Source: Bacteroidales bacterium (GTDB lineage: Bacteria > Bacteroidota > Bacteroidia > Bacteroidales > UBA4181). Taken from it: 6,406 bases of DNA. The stretch lies in the NCBI GenBank assembly GCA_031260845.1, contig JAISKR010000291.1:1-6406 (forward strand). Reading direction: 5' to 3'. The position numbers and the translations under genes were made by a program. How positions within the stretch are numbered: the stretch's first letter is position 1; each line of letters opens with the position of its first letter. Below the pieces are notes generated by a model. The model worked only from the letters and a program-made list of their open reading frames with translations. It had not been told where the DNA came from and did no database searches. Shown here one piece after another: positions 1-4,623 of the stretch.

Positions 1-1110
1 GGCTAAGGATATGCCCGCCAATGCGCCGTTGTACATGGAACGTTCCAGCACGTCTATATATTTTGCATCGCCGGTAAACCCGTTCATTCGTGAGTTCCAG
101 TAAACCATTCCCACCGAAGCGCAGGTTTCGCAGTAAGCGTCGTAGTTGGGTAAATCGTAATCTTCCGTAAAGCCTTCGTTGTGGCGAGAGGAACCGATAC
201 CGCCCGTCACATACATATTGCGCAGCGCCACGTCGTCCCACAGGCGGTGCATGGCGTCAATGTAGCCTGTGTCGTTTTTGAGCGCTGCCACGTCTGCCAT
301 GCCGCAATAAAGATACATGGCGCGAACGGCGTGCCCTGCAATATCCGTCATTTCGCGCACCGGCGCATCATCCTGATGATAGGCGGTGTGCCAATGCTCG
401 TTGCCGTGTCCGTGACCGCGCTCTTCCAGCAGCCAGTTGGCAAAATCGAGGTAACGCACATCGTTGGTCGCTTTATAGAGTTTCACCAACGCCAGTTCAA
501 TTTCCTCATGTCCGGGCACCCAGTGGCGTTTGCCGGGTCCGAAAGTATTAATCATGTGGTCTGCCATCTTAATCGATACGTCCAAGAGTTTGCGTTTCCC
601 TGTTGCCTGATAATAGGCGACTGCCGCTTCGGTCATGTGTCCCGCGCAGTACATTTCGTGCATATCCATATTTTGCCAGCGTTTATCCAAGCCTGTCAAG
701 GTGTAATAGGTATTTAGGTATCCGTCAGGCTGTTGTGCGGCTGCAATTTTATCAATCCATTCGTCTGCTTTCTTTTCCAATTCGGGGTTGGGATTGTTTT
801 TGAGGGTGTAGGCGATGCCTTCAAGCGCCTTATAGACGTCGGAATCGTCAAAATAAATGCCGGAATGTTTCCCTTCGCCTTTGGCGGCATTCTCGAAGTT
901 CTGTATTCGCCCTGTCTGATTCTCAATCTGGTCGATGCAAACAGACAAGGTGGTTGTTGCATGACTCTTCAATCGAGGCGTCCAGAAGTTGTCGCTAATC
1001 TTCACGTGCGAAAAATCAACCTGTTCCACCTTTTTGAGCGATTCAGAACCGGTTTTCGCGCATCCGGCAAGGAAAACAGAAGTACAGATAAGTAATAAAC
1101 GGTATTTCAT
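1..1110 (-). CDS. GH127-family beta-L-arabinofuranosidase-like lipoprotein (5' part, truncated by window edge)
   Basis: Reading the minus strand from the ATG at 1110-1108 gives 370 uninterrupted codons to the left edge with no stop. The N-terminus is a lipoprotein signal: a hydrophobic stretch ending in the lipobox LAGC (Cys17), so the enzyme is probably anchored in the outer membrane or facing the periplasm. A strong acidic surface-export signal after the Cys is not evident. The body matches the DUF1680/GH127 catalytic (alpha/alpha) barrel: FDDSDVYKALEG (about 87-98), QQPDGYLNTYY (126-136), HEMYCAGHM (151-159) and EGFTEDYDLPN (312-322), then YCETCASVGM (326-335). In the Bifidobacterium enzyme HypBA1, Glu322 is the acid/base and Glu338 and Cys340 are zinc ligands. 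Here Glu312, Glu328 and Cys330 keep the same spacings of 16 and 2. ETCASVGM favours GH127 over the related GH146. The Cys-Cys pair containing the nucleophile and the C-terminal beta-sandwich lie outside the window. The expected role is removal of beta-L-arabinofuranose from plant glycans or glycoproteins, but family members have other substrates too, so specificity is inferred. Confidence 0.92.
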   Translation of the reverse strand, partial: MKYRLLLICTSVFLAGCAKTGSESLKKVEQVDFSHVKISDNFWTPRLKSHATTTLSVCIDQIENQTGRIQNFENAAKGEGKHSGIYFDDSDVYKALEGIAYTLKNNPNPELEKKADEWIDKIAAAQQPDGYLNTYYTLTGLDKRWQNMDMHEMYCAGHMTEAAVAYYQATGKRKLLDVSIKMADHMINTFGPGKRHWVPGHEEIELALVKLYKATNDVRYLDFANWLLEERGHGHGNEHWHTAYHQDDAPVREMTDIAGHAVRAMYLYCGMADVAALKNDTGYIDAMHRLWDDVALRNMYVTGGIGSSRHNEGFTEDYDLPNYDAYCETCASVGMVYWNSRMNGFTGDAKYIDVLERSMYNGALAGISLA

Positions 1111-1136
1111 GATAATGATAAATTAAAATTGAAACG

Positions 1137-1144
1137 CAAAGATA
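1137..1144 (-). promoter_or_regulatory. -7 element of the GH127 gene promoter
   Basis: The minus strand reads TATCTTTG followed by C, an exact match to the Bacteroidota -7 consensus TAnnTTTG. It lies 26 bases upstream of the GH127 ATG, giving a short A/T-rich leader without a Shine-Dalgarno sequence, as is usual in the phylum. A convincing -33 TTTG at the standard distance of about 20 bp is not present. The nearest TTG is about 16 bp upstream. Confidence 0.5.
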
Positions 1145-1165
1145 AACATTTTGAAATAAACAATG

Positions 1166-1173
1166 TACTTTTG
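1166..1173 (+). promoter_or_regulatory. -7 element of the mnmD promoter
   Basis: TACTTTTG followed by C matches TAnnTTTG exactly and lies 18 bases before the ATG at 1192. Transcription would begin in the A-rich stretch at about 1177-1182, leaving a leader of roughly 10-15 bases. This argues against translation from the upstream in-frame TTG at 1129. The -33 position overlaps the oppositely oriented -7 box of the GH127 promoter. A TTTG at 1150-1153 is too close (12 bp) to be a standard -33 element. Confidence 0.5.
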
Positions 1174-1191
1174 CAGCAAAAAAAGAAAAAT

Positions 1192-1833
1192 ATGGCGCTT
1201 GTTATCACCGCTGACGGTTCAAAAACCCTTTATTCCGAGCAATTCGGCGAGCATTATCATTCCGTATTCGGGGCAGTCAACGAATCGCAGCATATTTTTA
1301 TACGGGCAGGTCTGCTGGCTGCCGCCGAACAGTCAACGACCATGCTGAATGTCTTGGAAATAGGATTTGGCGCCGGATGGAATGCCTTTCTGACACTGCA
1401 ACAAGCGCCATTATTGCAACGCCCTGTATTTTACGAAACGCTGGAACTGTTTCCCGTTGATTTTCCGACGGCGCAAACTATCTGCGATAACCCGTTTTTT
1501 CTGCAATTGCACACGGCAGAATGGAATCGGGAAGTAAGTATTTCGCCGGATTTTATCCTGCACAAGCGTCAGGTTGACCTTCTCGACGCTCGTTTTTCCC
1601 GCCTGTTTGACGTTATCTATTTTGACGCCTTCTCACCGGAAATACAGCCTGAAATGTGGGCTTTCGATATTTTCAGCAAACTATTTGCAGCCACGCGCCA
1701 CAATGGCGTTCTCACTACTTATTGCGCCAAGGGGGCAGTCCGTCGTACCATGCAGGCTGCCGGTTTCAAGATAGAACGTTTACCCGGACCCAAAGGGAAA
1801 AGAGAAATGTTGCGGGGAAGAAAAACGGATTAA
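1192..1833 (+). CDS. mnmD: tRNA (5-methylaminomethyl-2-thiouridine)(34)-methyltransferase, stand-alone MnmD/DUF752
   Basis: This is a 213-residue cytoplasmic SAM-dependent methyltransferase of the DUF752 / Methyltransf_30 family. It corresponds to the N-terminal methyltransferase half of E. coli MnmC, which converts nm5(s2)U to mnm5(s2)U at the wobble position of certain tRNAs. Visible family signatures are the opening DGSKTLYS (8-15), FGEHYHS (18-24), the SAM-binding loop LEIGFGAG (55-62), and DAFSPEIQPEMW (145-156), whose Asp145 corresponds to the catalytic Asp of the DAFAPxxxPDMW motif in MnmC. The C-terminal PGPKGKREMLRG is also typical. The FAD oxidoreductase half of MnmC is absent, as in other free-standing DUF752 proteins, so the nm5U substrate must come from elsewhere. 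I chose ATG 1192 over an in-frame TTG at 1129 because the protein then starts just before the conserved DGS motif, and because the TTG lies upstream of the likely transcription start. The ATG follows an A-rich leader. The gene is divergent from the GH127 gene and appears monocistronic. Confidence 0.92.
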   Translation: MALVITADGSKTLYSEQFGEHYHSVFGAVNESQHIFIRAGLLAAAEQSTTMLNVLEIGFGAGWNAFLTLQQAPLLQRPVFYETLELFPVDFPTAQTICDNPFFLQLHTAEWNREVSISPDFILHKRQVDLLDARFSRLFDVIYFDAFSPEIQPEMWAFDIFSKLFAATRHNGVLTTYCAKGAVRRTMQAAGFKIERLPGPKGKREMLRGRKTD

Positions 1834-1864
1834 AACGTTCAAGAAATGACTTTCATTTTTTACA

Positions 1865-1896
1865 TTTGCATTTGTCCAAACTTTCACGTACATTTG
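1865..1896 (+). promoter_or_regulatory. Candidate Bacteroidota promoter with -33 and -7 elements and no adjacent gene
   Basis: TTTG at 1865-1868, then 20 bp, then TACATTTG at 1889-1896, fits the Bacteroidota pattern of -33 TTTG and -7 TAnnTTTG at standard spacing. It is the best spaced candidate in the window. The -33 element is itself the end of another TACATTTG at 1861-1868, so two identical -7-like octamers lie 28 bp apart. Predicted transcripts would start near 1901, more than 160 bases before the next gene, implying either a long leader for the regulator gene or a small RNA. There is no experimental support. Confidence 0.35.
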
Positions 1897-1969
1897 TCTG
1901 CATAAAAAACAAGCGCAAAAAGGCAATTTACTTCGTTTGTAATTAATTGATAATCAGCATAAGGCACAA

Positions 1970-2000
1970 ATGCCGTAAAAATGCCCGAAAATGCCGTAAG
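1970..2000. repeat. Three near-tandem 10-11 bp repeats (ATGCCGTAAA type)
   Basis: Three consecutive units read ATGCCGTAAAA (1970-1980), ATGCCCGAAA (1981-1990) and ATGCCGTAAG (1991-2000). They share ATGCC and an A-rich tail at a helical-turn spacing. The array ends 30 bp before the -7 box at 2031, so it sits just upstream of the -33 region of the regulator gene. That is a plausible place for binding by a transcription factor, possibly the regulator itself. The array is short, and recurrence by chance in AT-rich DNA cannot be excluded. Confidence 0.4.
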
Positions 2001-2030
2001 CAAACCGTTACACCTGAACATCGTTTCTTG

Positions 2031-2038
2031 TAGTTTTG
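2031..2038 (+). promoter_or_regulatory. -7 element of the XRE/DUF4870 gene promoter
   Basis: TAGTTTTG matches TAnnTTTG and lies 25 bases before the ATG at 2064, the same kind of distance seen for the other promoters in this window. No TTTG or TTG is seen at the -33 position (about 2007-2010). The promoter may therefore be weak or need an activator, which fits with the repeats directly upstream. Confidence 0.45.
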
Positions 2039-2063
2039 TCTCGAATTTAAAACCTAAATAATT

Positions 2064-2639
2064 ATGGAATCAATTGGAGAAAGAATTTCCCGAATAAGGA
2101 AATGTAAAGCATTGACTCAGGAAGAGTTAAGTGACCGAGCAAGTATCAATATACGCACCTTGCAGCGTATTGAGAACGGGGAAAACGAACCCCGCGGACA
2201 TACACTCAACGCTATCTGCGAAGTGTTGAAAATAAATGTGGAAGATATTTTGGATTTCGGTAAAACGGAAGACCGAAGTTTTCTTATTTATATGCATTTA
2301 TCTGTGATAACCGGTATATGTCTTCCGTGGGGAGATATCATTATCCCTTTAATCTTGTGGCTCACTCGAAAAAAGAGTATTATATCAGTGAAAGAACAAG
2401 GAATTAACATCCTGAATTTCAGAATATGTTGGAATATTTGTTACTGTATGGCAATCGGTGCATACATTTACGCCATGTCAGTACCTAAACCACATATATC
2501 GTTAGGATTATCCGGTGTGTACGTATGCTTAGTTCATTTAGTGGTAACTCTTTTGTACCCTGTATTTATTGCTATTTCCATCCGCAGACGTAAAAAAATG
2601 AAATTTTATTATCCCCGATGGATAAGAATAATCAGATAA
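2064..2639 (+). CDS. Membrane-anchored XRE-family transcriptional regulator (HTH plus DUF4870-like domain)
   Basis: The 191-residue product has two parts. Residues 5-61 form an XRE/Cro-type helix-turn-helix: GERISRIRKCKALTQEEL, then NIRTLQRIENGENEPRGHTL, then the ICEVLKINVEDIL helix. Residues 72-173 are strongly hydrophobic and resemble DUF4870: MHLSVITG, PLILWLTRKK, then VKEQGINILNFR, a typical DUF4870 join between membrane segments. I read four membrane passes (about 72-87, 89-101, 118-139, 147-173). This places the HTH, the RKK loop and the basic tail RRRKKMK all in the cytoplasm, consistent with the positive-inside rule. It is therefore probably a one-component DNA-binding protein held at the inner membrane. 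No ligand or target is known to me. The gene is clearly AT-richer than its neighbours (one sampled 60-base line, 2281-2340, has 21 G/C, against 37 in line 3481-3540). It ends 35 bp before the OmpA-family gene in the same direction, and the two may be co-transcribed. Confidence 0.85.
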   Translation: MESIGERISRIRKCKALTQEELSDRASINIRTLQRIENGENEPRGHTLNAICEVLKINVEDILDFGKTEDRSFLIYMHLSVITGICLPWGDIIIPLILWLTRKKSIISVKEQGINILNFRICWNICYCMAIGAYIYAMSVPKPHISLGLSGVYVCLVHLVVTLLYPVFIAISIRRRKKMKFYYPRWIRIIR

Positions 2640-2645
2640 AATGAT

Positions 2646-2653
2646 TATTTTTG
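2646..2653 (+). promoter_or_regulatory. -7 element in the gap before the OmpA-family gene
   Basis: TATTTTTG matches TAnnTTTG and lies 21 bases before the ATG at 2675, in the 35-bp gap after the regulator gene. It suggests the OmpA-family gene has its own promoter besides possible read-through. No clear -33 TTTG is seen, and the element is a simple T-run, so confidence is limited. If active, transcription would start downstream of the alternative TTG at 2651, supporting ATG 2675 as the start. Confidence 0.35.
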
Positions 2654-2674
2654 TTGTTTGTTAAACGACATGAT

Positions 2675-4615
2675 ATGAACGGAAAATCAAATGGTTTCTT
2701 TCGCACAGTGGGCTGTCTGTTGCTTGCTTTGTTTTGTCTGCTGCCTGCGACAGGGCAAACGCCTTCGTCTGCTTCTAAAAAAGCAGTTAAATCCTACAAT
2801 ACGGCGCTTGAACAATACCAAAGACGGCAATACAAGGAGGCTATCGCGAATCTGAACGCCGCGGTGAAGGCTGACAACCAGTTTTACGAGGCGTATATGC
2901 TCACGGCTGAGTGTTATCTGGATACGGAAGACCTGCCCAATGCCAAAGCAGCGTTTTTACAGTGTACGACGCTCAAACCCGATGCTTTTCCGCCTGTATA
3001 TTACTCATTGGCGGATATTTGTTTTGAGCAGGATGAATATGAGGAAGCAAGCCGATATTTGGAAAAATATCTGGCGTATGACAAGCAAAAGCCCGCTTTG
3101 CGCGAAAAAGCGGATAAATTGCTGGCGAACAGCCGTTTTGCTGCTGATGCGGTCGCACATCCCGTTCCCTTTCAGCCGGAGAACATCGGGCTGGATTTCG
3201 GCTTTGACCAATACTGGCCCAGCCTCTCTGTTGATGAGCAGACTTTGATTTTCACCGCGCTCATCCCCAAAGATGCGACCAATCCTGACGTGACAGGCAA
3301 TCGGCAGGAGGATTTCTTTGTATCGGACTTCAATGCGGAAGGAACATGGACAAAGCCGCAAAATCTCGGCTCGCCACCCAATACTGACGACAACGAAGGC
3401 GCTCAGACCATCACTGCCGACGCCTGCAAAATGTTCTTCACCGCCTGCAACCGTCCCGACGGCAAAGGCGGCTGCGACATCTATTACAGCGAGAAACGCA
3501 ACGGCTTGTGGACTCGCCCGCGCAACCTCGGCGCGACTGTCAACACTTCTGCCAAAGAAACGCAGCCTTCCATTTCAGCCGACGGGCGAACGCTCTACTT
3601 CGTCAGCACCAAAAAAGGGGGCAAAGGCGGGCAGGACATCTGGAAATCGGAGTTAAACGAGCGCGGCGAATGGGGGCAACCGGTCAATCTCGCGGAACTG
3701 AACACTTCCGGCGATGAATCCTCGCCGTTTATCCACTTTGACAACCGCACGCTGTATTTCGCCTCTGACGGATTGCCGGGGATGGGGCATTTCGACCTTT
3801 TCGTATCGCGCAAAGACTCGACCGGCAAATGGACTAAGCCTGTTAATCTCGGCTATCCCGTCAACAGCAAACACAACGAGGAAGGGCTGATTGTGAATGC
3901 CCGCGGCGACAGGGCTTACTACTCGTCCGACCGCACCGAACACAATATCCGCAACATCTTCACCTTTGAACTTTTTCCCGAAATGCGACCGCATCCGGTG
4001 TCGTACATGAAGGGTAAGATATTCGACGCCAAGTATTTCAATCCGCTAAAAGCGAAATTTGAACTGACCGACCTGTCCACCGGCAAAAAGGTGGTCGAAG
4101 CCTTTTCCGACAGCCTGAAAGGGGAGTTTTTGGTGTGCCTTCCTGTGGGCGGGCAGTATGCGCTGAACATTGCCCGCACGGGCTATCTGTTTTTTTCGGA
4201 GCATATCGTGATGAAGGACGGCAGTTACAGTGAGCCATACGTGCAGGATTTCCCGCTACGCCGCGTTCAGGCGGGCGAGAAGATAGTGTTGGAAAATATT
4301 TTCTTCGGTTTCGATTCTCATCAACTGCTTGACGCCTCTAAAACCGAACTCATCCGTATCGTGACCTTCATGAACGGCAACCCGGCTGTGAAAATCCGCA
4401 TCACAGGGCACACGGACAACGTGGGCAAAGCGGCATACAACCTCGACCTGTCGCAAAACAGAGCGCGTGCGGTTGCCGACTACCTGCTGAAAGAAGGAAT
4501 ACCGGCAGAAAGAGTGAGTTATCGCGGCATGGGCGCCGCCGAACCCGTTGCCGACAACAGCACCGAGGCAGGCAGAGCGAAAAACCGCCGCACGGAGATG
4601 GAGATTGTGCCGTAA
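2675..4615 (+). CDS. PorE-like OmpA-family envelope protein (TPR, PD40 propeller, regulatory-like domain, OmpA_C)
   Basis: The 646-residue protein begins with a Sec signal peptide (hydrophobic core about 12-24, probable signal peptidase I cleavage after ATG at 27). TPR-like helices follow at about 38-150. A beta-propeller of PD40/WD40-like repeats spans about 173-433, with PxNLG-type motifs at 228, 282, 336 and 389 (spacings 54, 54, 53), suggesting five blades. Next comes a carboxypeptidase-regulatory-like beta domain (about 444-528), then an OmpA_C peptidoglycan-binding domain (about 535-646). In the last, Asp581 of TGHTDN and Arg596 of NRAR keep the 15-residue spacing of the diaminopimelate-binding pair. 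The same domain order occurs in PorE of the type IX secretion system of Porphyromonas gingivalis, which links the secretion machinery to peptidoglycan. Many Bacteroidota have paralogues of this shape not tied to secretion, so I give no symbol. PorE is a lipoprotein, but no lipobox is visible here: Cys14 and Cys21 have poor contexts. ATG 2675 is preferred to the in-frame TTG at 2651, because the eight extra residues add charge and nothing conserved. Confidence 0.88.
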   Translation: MNGKSNGFFRTVGCLLLALFCLLPATGQTPSSASKKAVKSYNTALEQYQRRQYKEAIANLNAAVKADNQFYEAYMLTAECYLDTEDLPNAKAAFLQCTTLKPDAFPPVYYSLADICFEQDEYEEASRYLEKYLAYDKQKPALREKADKLLANSRFAADAVAHPVPFQPENIGLDFGFDQYWPSLSVDEQTLIFTALIPKDATNPDVTGNRQEDFFVSDFNAEGTWTKPQNLGSPPNTDDNEGAQTITADACKMFFTACNRPDGKGGCDIYYSEKRNGLWTRPRNLGATVNTSAKETQPSISADGRTLYFVSTKKGGKGGQDIWKSELNERGEWGQPVNLAELNTSGDESSPFIHFDNRTLYFASDGLPGMGHFDLFVSRKDSTGKWTKPVNLGYPVNSKHNEEGLIVNARGDRAYYSSDRTEHNIRNIFTFELFPEMRPHPVSYMKGKIFDAKYFNPLKAKFELTDLSTGKKVVEAFSDSLKGEFLVCLPVGGQYALNIARTGYLFFSEHIVMKDGSYSEPYVQDFPLRRVQAGEKIVLENIFFGFDSHQLLDASKTELIRIVTFMNGNPAVKIRITGHTDNVGKAAYNLDLSQNRARAVADYLLKEGIPAERVSYRGMGAAEPVADNSTEAGRAKNRRTEMEIVP

Positions 4616-4623
4616 TTTTTGAC

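Noticed and set aside
181..1095. Plus-strand open frames of 178 and 120 codons over the GH127 region
   Set aside because: They are antisense to a complete, motif-rich GH127 reading frame that is open for all 370 codons, and they show no recognisable domains of their own.
1129..1191. TTG start giving a 21-residue N-terminal extension of MnmD
   Set aside because: The extension is lysine-rich and unlike the family, and it overlaps both divergent promoters. Conserved sequence begins just after ATG 1192.
1963..1974. GGCA-CAAA-TGCC hairpin as a terminator
   Set aside because: The stem is only 4 bp, lacks a following T-run, and partly reflects the ATGCC repeat. It is too weak to call.
2651..2674. 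TTG start for the OmpA-family protein
   Set aside because: It overlaps the candidate -7 element and adds eight residues without benefit to the signal peptide. ATG 2675 gives a normal Sec signal.
3320..3900. Repeated DNA in the OmpA-family gene as a candidate repeat element
   Set aside because: The periodicity of about 160 bp reflects propeller blades (PxNLG motifs every 53-54 residues) within a coding sequence, not a mobile or CRISPR-like repeat.
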